Shown here in pieces: positions 1 through 7,345 of a stretch of 43,507 bases of DNA. The notes below the pieces were generated by a model. It saw only the letters and a program-made list of their open reading frames with translations. It had not been told where the DNA came from and searched no databases. This DNA comes from Cytophagales bacterium UBA2561 (lineage in GTDB: Bacteria; Bacteroidota; Bacteroidia; Cytophagales; Thermoflexibacteraceae), in assembly GCA_002340355.1 (NCBI GenBank), contig DDLX01000003.1:1-43507 (forward strand), read 5' to 3'. Position 1 is the stretch's first letter; every line of letters starts with the position of its first letter. Made by a program: the position numbers and the translations under genes.

Positions 1-2
1 AA

Positions 3-170
3 CTCTATCAAGAAAATCAGTATCCAGAATTATTACACGAAGCGTTATACTATTTAAGTTCAGAAGGCGAGGCGAACAAAGAAAAACAAGAGGTTGCCAA
101 TGCCTTATATTTTGTACGGAACTACCTCAATGACTTGAGCGAGAAATATTTGCCTACACCAAACAAATAG
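3..170 (+). CDS. C-terminal end of an unidentified protein (cut by window edge)
   Basis: An open frame runs from the window edge to a TAG at 168-170 and encodes about 55 residues, ending in KYLPTPNK. The peptide is rich in Glu, Tyr and Leu, looks helical, and has normal codon use for the region, so it is probably the true end of a gene that starts outside the window. No family can be assigned from this piece. The DNA after the stop is decayed material. Confidence 0.55.
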   Translation, partial: LYQENQYPELLHEALYYLSSEGEANKEKQEVANALYFVRNYLNDLSEKYLPTPNK

Positions 171-234
171 TTTCCTATAAATATTTGTAAGAAAAGATTT
201 ATTAGACATAAACCAATTGATTATCAAATATTTA

Positions 235-265
235 AACCTATAAGGTTTTAAAAATCTTATAGGTT
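235..265. repeat. Palindromic repeat, copy 1 (AACCTATAAG arms)
   Basis: The perfect 10-bp arms AACCTATAAG and CTTATAGGTT are separated by the 11-nt A/T core GTTTTAAAAAT. The layout matches the elements at 2484-2515, 10809-10841 and 38994-39026, although the arm sequences differ. It lies between genes and could form a hairpin or act as a transcription end. Confidence 0.65.
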
Positions 266-351
266 CGTGATAAGAAGATGAGTTTCTGAAATCTTTCACA
301 GGATAAATTCAAAGAGGAAATACAATTTTTTATAAAATTTATATAATTACT

Positions 352-476
352 GAAACTGATAATCAAGAAAAATTGTAGGCTTGTGGTAATCAATTCGTTG
401 AAAATGTCATTATTCAGCATATTTCATCAAAACAGTAACCAAATGGAAAAATCGGGCAGATGAGAATTTGAAATAA
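352..476 (+). pseudogene. Relic of toxin-antitoxin 3' end, copy A
   Basis: Positions 396-476 match the last part of the intact RelE/ParE-type toxin gene (about 1870-1956): the ENVII codons, the segment encoding KNRADEN and the stop are recognisable, but an internal deletion and substitutions destroy the frame. Just upstream, 352-372 is identical over 21 nt to 2401-2421, inside the second antitoxin-like gene. The fragment order (antitoxin-side piece, then toxin tail) resembles the 2.25-2.61 kb locus, so this is probably a decayed duplicate of such a module. The rest of 171-524 holds only the palindromic repeat and AT-rich spacer. Confidence 0.6.
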
Positions 477-524
477 AATTAGTATATTTATATTGAAATA
501 CTTACCGTTAAAAGACCAAAAGTT

Positions 525-857
525 ATGGCAAACAAACAACCCAAAAAGCCAAAGAAAAAACCTAAAAACTCATTGGATGCCAAAGGAAATTTTGTGATTT
601 ATTTGATTACAATTGCGGGAAGGATTTTTAAATATGGTAAAGCAGATGCAGACCGAATCACGATAAAACCGTATAATATTCCAACTTGATTGCATTAACA
701 AATCCGAAAATTATTGAAAATATTTCCAAATGTAACCTTTCAAATTCTCAATACTTTACGAAACGTTACGACCAGAGATGCTCTCAAAAAAGAACGAGAA
801 TATATTGATGATTACGTGAAAAAATATGGCAGATTGCCACCAGGAAATAAAAAATAA
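525..857 (+). pseudogene. Nonsense-mutated polymorphic-toxin C-terminal domain
   Basis: One frame from ATG 525 to TAA 855 encodes about 110 residues and is broken by only two stops, TGA at 687 and TAA at 696. Both are one C-to-T change from sense (CGA, CAA), which would restore Arg and Gln in a PTRLHQQIRK-like segment. The ends carry IFKYGKAD and GRLPPGNKK. This pattern (a KxGKA-type core and a PPGN tail) resembles C-terminal nuclease domains of contact-dependent or Rhs-type toxins; the family call is from memory and tentative. The Lys-rich start may be an internal Met, since toxin tips are usually exchanged as 3' cassettes. The following gene starts 4 nt after the stop, as immunity genes often do. 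Confidence 0.5.
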
Positions 858-861
858 AACT

Positions 862-1335
862 ATGAAAATCAAAGGTTTTGCATACATTATTGAAGAAGAA
901 GGATTTAATTTTCAAGTATCCGAAAAATTGAGTGAACTCATTCGGAATCATATAAATCATCTCTTAGAAAACTACACTTTTGAAGAAGAAACTCATCCTA
1001 ATTTGTCTATTTATCAGGTTTGGCATTCGGATTTAGAAGAAATGACATTTAGAAAACCTATCAAAGTCGAAAATTCGGACGATACAGAACACTTTTTTTG
1101 GTTTGCTACGCAAGACTATAAAACTACAAATGATCAGATTGAATTTTATGTAAATCAGTTATTTGAGTTGTTTTCAAAAGCCTTTGAGATGTATTATAAA
1201 ATTGCTCCAAATGAAGTTCTGGAAGCTCGAAATTTTGTTTTGAAAGAACTCAATCAAAATCCTGCGGAATATGAATTTCAGGAACAAGAATTTACAGCCG
1301 AAGAATTGGAAATGTTAGCCAATTTAAAACTTTAG
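862..1335 (+). CDS. Hypothetical acidic protein, probable immunity protein of the broken upstream toxin
   Basis: The protein has 157 residues from ATG 862 (MKIKGFAYII). An ATG at 826 in the same frame would add 12 residues but lies inside the toxin tail, so 862 is preferred. It is acidic, without signal peptide or membrane segment, and ends in an EEL-rich helix. I do not recognise a named family. The position directly behind a degraded toxin-tip fragment, with a 4-nt gap, is the usual place for a cognate immunity gene. Its frame is intact while the toxin is dead, as expected if immunity is kept against kin that still carry the toxin. The role is inferred from position only. Confidence 0.6.
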   Translation: MKIKGFAYIIEEEGFNFQVSEKLSELIRNHINHLLENYTFEEETHPNLSIYQVWHSDLEEMTFRKPIKVENSDDTEHFFWFATQDYKTTNDQIEFYVNQLFELFSKAFEMYYKIAPNEVLEARNFVLKELNQNPAEYEFQEQEFTAEELEMLANLKL

Positions 1336-1351
1336 AATGTGTATAATTTCG

Positions 1352-1359
1352 TATCTTTG
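1352..1359 (+). promoter_or_regulatory. Bacteroidota -7 box (TATCTTTG) for the toxin-antitoxin pair
   Basis: TATCTTTG fits the TAnnTTTG consensus and ends 23 nt before the antitoxin ATG at 1383. The -33 region shows only a weak TTTA near 1330. The short gap after the preceding gene suggests the TA pair has its own promoter. Confidence 0.5.
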
Positions 1360-1382
1360 GAAAATAGAAAATCAGAAAAGTA

Positions 1383-1655
1383 ATGGAAATAGCAGAATTA
1401 AAATTACGATTGATTCAGTTGATTTTGGAAATTGATAATCAGGAAGTTTTGTTGAAAGTTCTTGAAATCTTAGAAGAATTTGAGCAAAATCAAGACACTT
1501 CCAATTTATCAGAAGAACAAATCACGGAAATTGACCGAAGATTGCAAGAATTAGAAAATGGTGAAGTAGAATTACTTGATGCTGATGAAGTGATGGCAAA
1601 ATTACGACGAAAACACGAACTCAGAAAACAACAAAGACATGAGCAACAAGCGTAA
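1383..1655 (+). CDS. Addiction-module antitoxin (type II TA)
   Basis: This 90-residue acidic, helical protein resembles the small 'putative addiction module component' antitoxins: an N-terminal Leu-rich helix pair (ELKLRLIQLILEI), then EEQITEIDRRLQELENGE and a basic tail (KLRRKHELRKQQR). It would bind and neutralise the toxin encoded next and probably repress their common promoter. The toxin start codon lies inside this gene (17-nt overlap), a typical TA arrangement that couples translation. The reading frame is intact, unlike the TA relics on both sides. Confidence 0.8.
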   Translation: MEIAELKLRLIQLILEIDNQEVLLKVLEILEEFEQNQDTSNLSEEQITEIDRRLQELENGEVELLDADEVMAKLRRKHELRKQQRHEQQA

Positions 1656-1956
1656 AAACCGATTTACCAAAAAGGCTGATAAAGATATTGATGATGCCTA
1701 CGAGCATTACGAAGAAATTTCTGAGGAATTAGCAGAAGATTTTTTAGATAAAAACGATGAACTCCTCGAACGAATTCGAGAAACACCTGAGCAATTTCCA
1801 AAAGTCTATAAAACCGTTCGGAAAGGCTTAGTCAAACGATTTCCGTATATGGTTTTGTTTGTCATGCAACCCGTTGAAAATGTCATTATTGGCGTGTTTC
1901 ATCAAAGCAGTAACCCCAAGAAATGGAAAAATCGGGCAGATGAGAATGTGAGGTAA
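1639..1956 (+). CDS. RelE/ParE-family toxin
   Basis: This basic protein of 105 residues has the RelE/ParE layout: an N-terminal helical hairpin (AYEHYEEISEELAEDFLDK), a helix ending RIRETPEQFPKV, then the beta-sheet core (RKGLVKRFPYMVLFV, NVIIGVFHQSSNPKKW). The RxFPY strand and the late VFHQSSNPKKW segment are characteristic. Family members are ribosome-dependent mRNA interferases (RelE) or gyrase poisons (ParE); the sequence does not decide which. It starts 17 nt inside the antitoxin gene. The 3' third of this gene is repeated in decayed form at 396-476 and 2523-2612, so the locus has been duplicated at least twice. Confidence 0.8.
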   Translation: MSNKRKNRFTKKADKDIDDAYEHYEEISEELAEDFLDKNDELLERIRETPEQFPKVYKTVRKGLVKRFPYMVLFVMQPVENVIIGVFHQSSNPKKWKNRADENVR

Positions 1957-1962
1957 TATTTG

Positions 1963-1970
1963 TATATTTG
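1963..1970 (+). promoter_or_regulatory. Possible -7 box (TATATTTG) for the HNH protein
   Basis: TATATTTG lies 24 nt upstream of ATG 1994 and just after the toxin stop. It fits TAnnTTTG; no clear -33 box was seen, so the call rests on one element. Confidence 0.4.
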
Positions 1971-1993
1971 GAAAACTCAAAATAAACTTAATC

Positions 1994-2254
1994 ATGATGA
2001 AACACGGGAAATGTCCAAAATGTAATACCATAACTTGGCTCGTTGAACATCATATTTATCCACAGGCGAAATTTAAAGAAAATAATAACGAGACGATTCA
2101 TATTTGTTCAAATTGTCATGTGGACTTGCACCAAAAAATGGGAAAAATCGAATCGGACGACCCAGAGTTTTACAAACATTTTCATATTCAATGGCTGTGG
2201 GGGGCTATTATTGCTATTCTTATTTCAACAATTGTTTTTATAAACTTTTTGTAA
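1994..2254 (+). CDS. Small HNH-nuclease-like protein with C-terminal membrane anchor
   Basis: The 86 residues contain a CPKC zinc knuckle (8-11), then EHHIYP, and a second pair ICSNCH followed by VDLH. This spacing of His and Cys matches the HNH/zinc-finger nuclease fold (EHHI ... CSNCHxxLH). Residues about 66-86 are strongly hydrophobic and should span the membrane, which is unusual for an HNH protein. The stop overlaps the next start (TAATG), implying translational coupling with the antitoxin-like gene. It may be a membrane-tethered nuclease of a conflict system, or a structural zinc protein without nuclease activity. A second in-frame ATG at 1997 is equally possible as start. Confidence 0.6.
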   Translation: MMKHGKCPKCNTITWLVEHHIYPQAKFKENNNETIHICSNCHVDLHQKMGKIESDDPEFYKHFHIQWLWGAIIAILISTIVFINFL

Positions 2255-2475
2255 TGATGGAAAATTTGATTCAAAAATTAGAATTATTGATTCAAAAACT
2301 GGACGAAAAAGACCAAGAAGAATTAATAAAATTATTGGAAGTTTTATTGTCAGATGACTTAGATAAAATGAATGTTCAGCTCAAAATTGGCTGGGCAACC
2401 GAAACTGATAATCAAGAAAAACACGGTAGTATTTTCTTTAGAATTGTGCCGAAAGAAGCATCTGTTTTAGCTTAA
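2254..2475 (+). CDS. Antitoxin-like small protein, probably a degraded or chimeric addiction gene
   Basis: From ATG 2254 (or 2257) the frame encodes 73 residues. The first half (LIQKLELLIQKLDEKDQEEL) resembles the Leu-rich start of the antitoxin at 1383. The second half, from about KIGWATETD, is unlike it and ends in an unrelated tail. The only toxin sequence downstream is a dead fragment (2523-2612). The open frame also extends upstream to 2104 through the HNH gene in another frame, but the TAATG junction makes 2254 the natural start. I read it as an antitoxin remnant whose toxin partner has been lost; expression is uncertain. Confidence 0.4.
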   Translation: MMENLIQKLELLIQKLDEKDQEELIKLLEVLLSDDLDKMNVQLKIGWATETDNQEKHGSIFFRIVPKEASVLA

Positions 2476-2483
2476 AAAATGAT

Positions 2484-2515
2484 AGACCTGCCAAGTTTTC
2501 AAAAATTGGCAGGTC
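2484..2515. repeat. Palindromic repeat, copy 2 (AGACCTGCCAA arms)
   Basis: Perfect 11-bp arms AGACCTGCCAA / TTGGCAGGTCT flank the 11-nt core GTTTTCAAAAA. The core is nearly identical to that of copy 1 although the arms differ. It separates the antitoxin-like gene from the dead toxin tail. Confidence 0.7.
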
Positions 2516-2522
2516 TAAGCCC

Positions 2523-2612
2523 TTGAAAATGTGATTATTGGCGTGTTTCATCAACCTTTTTAATAAAGCAGTAACCCCATGGAAAAATCGTGCGGATGAG
2601 AATTTGAAGTAA
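2523..2612 (+). pseudogene. Relic of RelE/ParE toxin 3' end, copy B
   Basis: This segment matches the end of the toxin gene at about 1870-1956: codons for ENVIIGVFHQ are preserved, then a 12-nt insertion (CCTTTTTAATAA type) adds stops, and a short deletion precedes the KNRADEN-like end and TAA. With no start and broken frame it cannot make a toxin. It begins immediately after palindromic repeat copy 2. Confidence 0.65.
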
Positions 2613-2638
2613 TTATTTTGTCTTTTCTTTTGCAATTT

Positions 2639-2670
2639 TTTGAAAAACAAACCCAATATTTTTAGATTTG
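2639..2670 (+). promoter_or_regulatory. Promoter of the protease/FGE lipoprotein gene
   Basis: A TTTG at 2639-2642 (-33) and TAGATTTG at 2663-2670 (-7) are 20 bp apart, an exact match to the Bacteroidota promoter layout. The -7 box ends 29 nt before ATG 2700. Confidence 0.65.
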
Positions 2671-2699
2671 GATAGTTTATAACTCAATTCCAAATCAAC

Positions 2700-5600
2700 A
2701 TGAAACTGCAACGAATCACCATATATTTTCTTCTAATTTTAATAAGTTTATCATGTAAACAAGATACCGAAGAAGAACCTATTCCATATCCTCCTGTTCG
2801 AGCAGATTTCAAATATGATTTTGAAGATGATAACGAAGATGCTCCTGCAACTATCATTTTTACAAATACTTCTGAAAATGGAGAAGAATTTACGTGGGAT
2901 TTTGGCGATAGAAGTGATGTTAGAAAAACTACAAATGATACCATTCAACATTTTTACGAAGAAGCTGGAAATTACGAAGTCACTTTAACTATTACAGGAA
3001 AAGGTGGTAATAATCAAAACCCAACAAGTGTAATTGATAGAATTACAAAAACAATTTCTATCAATGAAACAATTCATCCACTTGGATTGATTCCTATTTC
3101 AGAAGAAGAATTAGAGCAAATTCCAATCACTTCATCTTTTTTGGCAATGGGAACATTACCTGCTCATTATGAGTTAGATATGCCTCCTATTGGAAATCAA
3201 GGGCAACAAGGTTCTTGTGTTGCTTGGGCGGTTGGTTATGCTATGAAAAGTTATCAAAAGAAAGAATATGAACAACTTCCATATACTGAATCTAATGGCT
3301 CTTTAGACTATTCTCGTGTAATTAGTCCTGCATATATTTACAATCAAATTAATGGTGGAGTCGATAGAGGCTCATATTTTTCTGATGCTTTTAATTTATT
3401 AAGAGACCAAGGAGCATGTACATTAGAAGAAATGCCATATAATTCACGAGATTATACTTCCCAACCTAATACATTCCAACAAAATCAGGCATCAAAACAT
3501 AAAATTGCTCGTTGGGAACGTATCGCAGACAATGTAGCAGATGTAAAGTCATTTCTTTATGCAGGTTTTCCAGTCATTGTTAGTGTACCTATTTATCAAA
3601 GTTTTGATGAATTAAATTCAAGAAATTCCATTTGGAAATCATTTCGAGGTACGGTTCGAGGTTATCACGCAATTTGTGTTGTGGGATATGACGATTCTAA
3701 GAATGCTTTTAAAATTATGAACTCTTGGGGAACATATTGGGGAGATAAAGGATTTTGTTGGATTGATTATGATTTTTTTCCTGAAGCTGTTCGGAGTGCC
3801 TATATTGCTTATGATGTACAACAACCAAATCAATCATTATCAATAAAAACCCAAAATACCACAAATATTACAGCATCATCTGCCAAACTAAATCTTGAAA
3901 TTTCTGGAACAATTAAAGGGACAATTAATGATTATGGTTTTTGTTATGCTTTGCACGACAACCCAACACGAAGCGATAACCCAACCAGTTTGGATGGAAC
4001 AAATCAAACAGGTACTTATTCAAAAACTATTACTGGACTTCATTCAGATACAGAGTATTATGTACGTGCATACATGATTTATAATTCAGCTTTGATATAT
4101 GGAAATTCTGTTCCATTTACCACAGATAAAAATATTACTTTGCCAATTGTGGAAACTTATTTTCCAAGCAACATTCAAGAAACTTCGGCAAAATTTAGAG
4201 GGTATTTGGGAAATACAGGAAATGGAAACGTAAGCAAACACGGGTTTTATTATTCTAAAACAGATAATACACCTGATGAAAATGATATTCATGTTCCTTT
4301 AGGGTCAATTAGTTATGCAAAAGATTTTGATGAAACAGTTTACGGTTTAGAAGCTGGAACTGAATATCATGTACGAGCGTATGCCAGAAATGAAAAAGGC
4401 ATTGATTGGGGTGAAACTAAAACTTTTACTACAAATAAAAATATAACTTATCCTTCTGTTTTGACTTATTCCCCTACTAATATTCAAGAAACTTCGGCAA
4501 AATTTAGAGGATATTTGGAAAATACAGGAAATGGAAATGTAAGTAAACACGGTTTTTATTATTCTAAAACAGATGATACACCTGATGAAAATGATATTCA
4601 TGTTCCTTTAGGCTCAATTAGTTCTACCAAAGATTTTAATGAAACAGTTTACGGGTTAGAAGCTGGAACTGAATATCATGTACGAGCTTATGCCAGAAAT
4701 GAAAAAGGCATTGATTGGGGTGAAACGAAGACTTTTACCACAAATAAAAATATAACTTATCCTTCTGTTTTGACTTATTCCCCTACTAATATTCAAGAAA
4801 CTTCGGTAAAATTTAGAGGGTATTTAGAAGATACAGGTAATGGAAATGTAAGTGAACACGGGTTTTATTATTCTAAAACAGACGATACACCTGATGAAAA
4901 TGATATTCATGTTCCTTTGGGGGTAATTGATGGTTTAAGTAATAGTTTTGATGAAACAGTTTACGGTTTAGAGGCTGGAAATGAATATCATGTACGGGCT
5001 TATGCCAGAAATGAAAAAGGTATTGATTGGGGTGAAACTAAAACTTTTGAAACATTAAAAAATAGTATAACAGTTACAATTAATGAAGAATTTGGAAGTG
5101 TAATTATTGGAAACAGTGCAAGACAACAGCTTACCATAAAAAATGATGGAAATAATGATGTGGATGTATACCAAATTACATATCCTAATGGTTTTTCAGG
5201 AGATTGGTCGGGAGGTATAATTAAAGCAGGACGTACAAAAATAGTAAATGTAACATTTCGACCCTCAAGCAGAAAGGTATATCAAGGAAATATTATATAC
5301 CGAGCGAAAAGTGTTTTAAGTGATTTTGGATGGTATGGAGAGAAAGGAGTTTTGGGAATGGGACAAAATCAAAATCAATATAAAGAATACACTGTAAACG
5401 GAGTAAGTTTTAAGATGGTTTATGTAAAAGGAGGTTCTTTTACGATGGGATGCAATGAAGAAAGAGATGGAACTGATTCTCAATGTACATTTAACTCTCC
5501 TAAAACAGAAACAGTAAGTGATTTTCAAATCGCTGAGATAGAAGTTACACAGGCGTTATATGAAGCTGTTATGGGTACAAACCCTGCAGATAATAATAGT

Positions 5601-6071
5601 TCAGATACCCCAGTATGTAGTGAATGTCCAGTAACAATACTAACTCATGATGATACTCAAGAGTTTATTGATAAATTAAATGAAAAAGTGTCAGGGGTTA
5701 CTTTTCGTTTACCAACAATAGTTGAATGGGAATATGCAGGAAGAGGAGGTAATAAATCAGAAGGGTATAAATATGCAGGTTCAAATAATATAGATGAAGT
5801 GGCATGGCATCATAGTAATTCTCATGCTATTGGAAATTATTATAATTTTGTGAAAAGAAAGTTATCTAATGAACTTGGTTTATATGATATGAGTGGGAAT
5901 GTCATGGAATCAGTATATGTTGGAGAACATGAAAATGGATATAGTATATATCGTTTAAAAGGAGGAGCATGGAGTTGGGATTCTCACTATGCCAGACTTG
6001 CTTTATTTATTAGCGACTTCTGGGATTCTCGAAAGAGTTATAAAGGATTTAGATTGGCTGCCGATTATTAA
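2700..6071 (+). CDS. Large lipoprotein: PKD, papain-like C1 protease, FnIII-like repeats and FGE-type domain
   Basis: 1123 residues. A signal peptide with Cys19 (ISLSC) suggests a lipoprotein. Domains in order: PKD-like (about 35-105, TWDFGD); C1A papain-like peptidase (about 150-375) with Cys173 in QGSCVAWA, His323 in GYHAI and Asn341 in MNSWG, so the triad is complete; one divergent FnIII-like unit (380-476); three near-identical units of 103 residues (477-786); a HYDIN/ASPM-like Ig segment (790-880); and an FGE/sulfatase-modifying-type fold (895-1123) with RLPTxxEWEYAGRGG and GLYDMSGNV. The FGE part lacks the usual WEWC-type Cys, so it is more likely a binding module than a formylglycine oxidase. 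It probably acts at the outer membrane or cell surface as a protease or adhesin. It ends at a hairpin shared with the convergent thiolase gene. Confidence 0.85.
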   Translation: MKLQRITIYFLLILISLSCKQDTEEEPIPYPPVRADFKYDFEDDNEDAPATIIFTNTSENGEEFTWDFGDRSDVRKTTNDTIQHFYEEAGNYEVTLTITGKGGNNQNPTSVIDRITKTISINETIHPLGLIPISEEELEQIPITSSFLAMGTLPAHYELDMPPIGNQGQQGSCVAWAVGYAMKSYQKKEYEQLPYTESNGSLDYSRVISPAYIYNQINGGVDRGSYFSDAFNLLRDQGACTLEEMPYNSRDYTSQPNTFQQNQASKHKIARWERIADNVADVKSFLYAGFPVIVSVPIYQSFDELNSRNSIWKSFRGTVRGYHAICVVGYDDSKNAFKIMNSWGTYWGDKGFCWIDYDFFPEAVRSAYIAYDVQQPNQSLSIKTQNTTNITASSAKLNLEISGTIKGTINDYGFCYALHDNPTRSDNPTSLDGTNQTGTYSKTITGLHSDTEYYVRAYMIYNSALIYGNSVPFTTDKNITLPIVETYFPSNIQETSAKFRGYLGNTGNGNVSKHGFYYSKTDNTPDENDIHVPLGSISYAKDFDETVYGLEAGTEYHVRAYARNEKGIDWGETKTFTTNKNITYPSVLTYSPTNIQETSAKFRGYLENTGNGNVSKHGFYYSKTDDTPDENDIHVPLGSISSTKDFNETVYGLEAGTEYHVRAYARNEKGIDWGETKTFTTNKNITYPSVLTYSPTNIQETSVKFRGYLEDTGNGNVSEHGFYYSKTDDTPDENDIHVPLGVIDGLSNSFDETVYGLEAGNEYHVRAYARNEKGIDWGETKTFETLKNSITVTINEEFGSVIIGNSARQQLTIKNDGNNDVDVYQITYPNGFSGDWSGGIIKAGRTKIVNVTFRPSSRKVYQGNIIYRAKSVLSDFGWYGEKGVLGMGQNQNQYKEYTVNGVSFKMVYVKGGSFTMGCNEERDGTDSQCTFNSPKTETVSDFQIAEIEVTQALYEAVMGTNPADNNSSDTPVCSECPVTILTHDDTQEFIDKLNEKVSGVTFRLPTIVEWEYAGRGGNKSEGYKYAGSNNIDEVAWHHSNSHAIGNYYNFVKRKLSNELGLYDMSGNVMESVYVGEHENGYSIYRLKGGAWSWDSHYARLALFISDFWDSRKSYKGFRLAADY
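4128..5057 (+). repeat. Three tandem 309-bp repeats inside the lipoprotein gene
   Basis: Unit starts judged from the anchor ATTCAAGAAACTTCGG lie at 4173, 4482 and 4791, exactly 309 bp (103 codons) apart. The third unit has one extra codon. DNA identity is high, including synonymous positions, which points to recent duplication or gene conversion. Each unit is a beta-sandwich (FnIII-like) with HGFYYSKTD and AYARNEKGIDWGET. Confidence 0.85.
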
Positions 6072-6074
6072 ACA

Positions 6075-6106
6075 AAACCCCATCACTTTCCAAAGCAATG
6101 GGGTTT
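6075..6106. terminator. Bidirectional terminator between lipoprotein and thiolase genes
   Basis: Perfect arms AAACCCCAT / ATGGGGTTT with a 14-nt loop that itself can pair (CTTT/AAAG), followed by TGTAAAAAAC. It starts 4 nt after the upstream stop and lies between two convergent genes. Confidence 0.65.
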
Positions 6107-6129
6107 GTAAAAAACTAAATATCAAAAAG

Positions 6130-7302
6130 TTAGTTTAAAAGTTCATAAATACCCGTTACGCCTTGACCACCACCAACACAAGCGGTCACCATGCCGTATT
6201 TTTGTCTTTGTCGTCGCATTTCGTTGAATAACTGCACGGATAATTTTGCACCTGTACAACCTAAGGGATGTCCCAAAGCAATCGCCCCACCATTCGGATT
6301 GACAATTTCAGGATTAATGCCTAATTCCCGAATCACCGCCAAAGATTGCGCTGCAAATGCCTCGTTCAATTCAATTTGCTCAATATCAGAAAGTTGTAAA
6401 TTGGCTTGTTTTAAGGCTTTTGGCACAGAAGCCACAGGACCAATGCCCATAATTCGAGGATGAACCCCCTCAGCCGTATAAGCTACCATTCGAGCAATTG
6501 GCTTGATATTCAGTTCATTGACCATCTTTTCGGACATCACCAAAACAAAGGCTGCTCCGTCCGAAACTTGTGAAGAATTTCCAGCCGTAACACTTCCACC
6601 CTGAGCAAAAGCAGGACGTAATTTTGACAAAGCCTCAACCGAAGTTCCTGCACGAGGGCCTTCATCGGTATCTACGGTGAATTCACGGGTTTTGCGTTTG
6701 CCATTTTCTACGTAAGTTTCCGAAACTTTGACAGGCACGATTTCTTCTTTGAATTTGCCTTCACGGATTGCCGAAAGTGCTTTTTTATGTGAATTATAAG
6801 CAAATTCGTCTTGGTCTTCTCGTGAAATTTTGTAATCTTGAGCAACTTGTTCAGCAGTTAGCCCCATACTCAAATAATATTCAGGATGTTCTGTTGCAAG
6901 GCTATGATTTAGAGCAGGTTTTACCCCCATCATTGGCACTAACGACATGGATTCTACACCTCCTGCAATGATACATTCGGCAGTTCCTGCATGAATCCGA
7001 GCGGCAGCTAACCCAATAGATTCTACTCCCGAGCCACAATATCGATTTAAAACCATCCCTGCCACATTAATCGGCATGGATAATAAGGAAATCATTCGCC
7101 CGATTTGCATTCCTTGTTCGGCTTCAGGAATGGCATTTCCAACAATAATATCATCGACTCTTTTGGGGTCAAGACTAGGAACAAATCTGACCAAATGTTT
7201 GATAACTTCGGCTGATAAATCGTCAGGTCGTGTGAATCGAAATCCGCCTTTTTTAGCTTTTCCGACAGCCGTTCGGTAACCAGCTACTATATATGCATTC
7301 AT
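6130..7302 (-). CDS. fadA: Acetyl-CoA acyltransferase (thiolase, beta-oxidation)
   Basis: This 390-residue thiolase is full length for the family. The acylated Cys89 lies in NRYCGSG, and the second active-site set is His345 in GHPLG and Cys375 in ACVGGGQG. NEAFA, the GNSSQVSDGAA loop and NPNGGAIALGHP are also present. It performs the last step of beta-oxidation: CoA-dependent cleavage of 3-ketoacyl-CoA to acetyl-CoA and a shortened acyl-CoA. It is the last gene of a minus-strand run headed by the multifunctional dehydrogenase/hydratase, its natural partner, so a degradative 3-ketoacyl-CoA thiolase is more likely than a biosynthetic acetoacetyl-CoA thiolase. Expression is probably controlled from the MarR-type operator upstream of the first gene. 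Confidence 0.9.
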   Translation of the reverse strand: MNAYIVAGYRTAVGKAKKGGFRFTRPDDLSAEVIKHLVRFVPSLDPKRVDDIIVGNAIPEAEQGMQIGRMISLLSMPINVAGMVLNRYCGSGVESIGLAAARIHAGTAECIIAGGVESMSLVPMMGVKPALNHSLATEHPEYYLSMGLTAEQVAQDYKISREDQDEFAYNSHKKALSAIREGKFKEEIVPVKVSETYVENGKRKTREFTVDTDEGPRAGTSVEALSKLRPAFAQGGSVTAGNSSQVSDGAAFVLVMSEKMVNELNIKPIARMVAYTAEGVHPRIMGIGPVASVPKALKQANLQLSDIEQIELNEAFAAQSLAVIRELGINPEIVNPNGGAIALGHPLGCTGAKLSVQLFNEMRRQRQKYGMVTACVGGGQGVTGIYELLN

Positions 7303-7345
7303 TTTTTTTCTCGGTTAAAGTGAGCTTCTAAGACTCAAAATTTGG

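Noticed and set aside
826..861. Upstream ATG extending the immunity-like protein by 12 residues
   Set aside because: It overlaps the toxin-tail frame, and the added residues look like the other-frame reading of PPGNKK.
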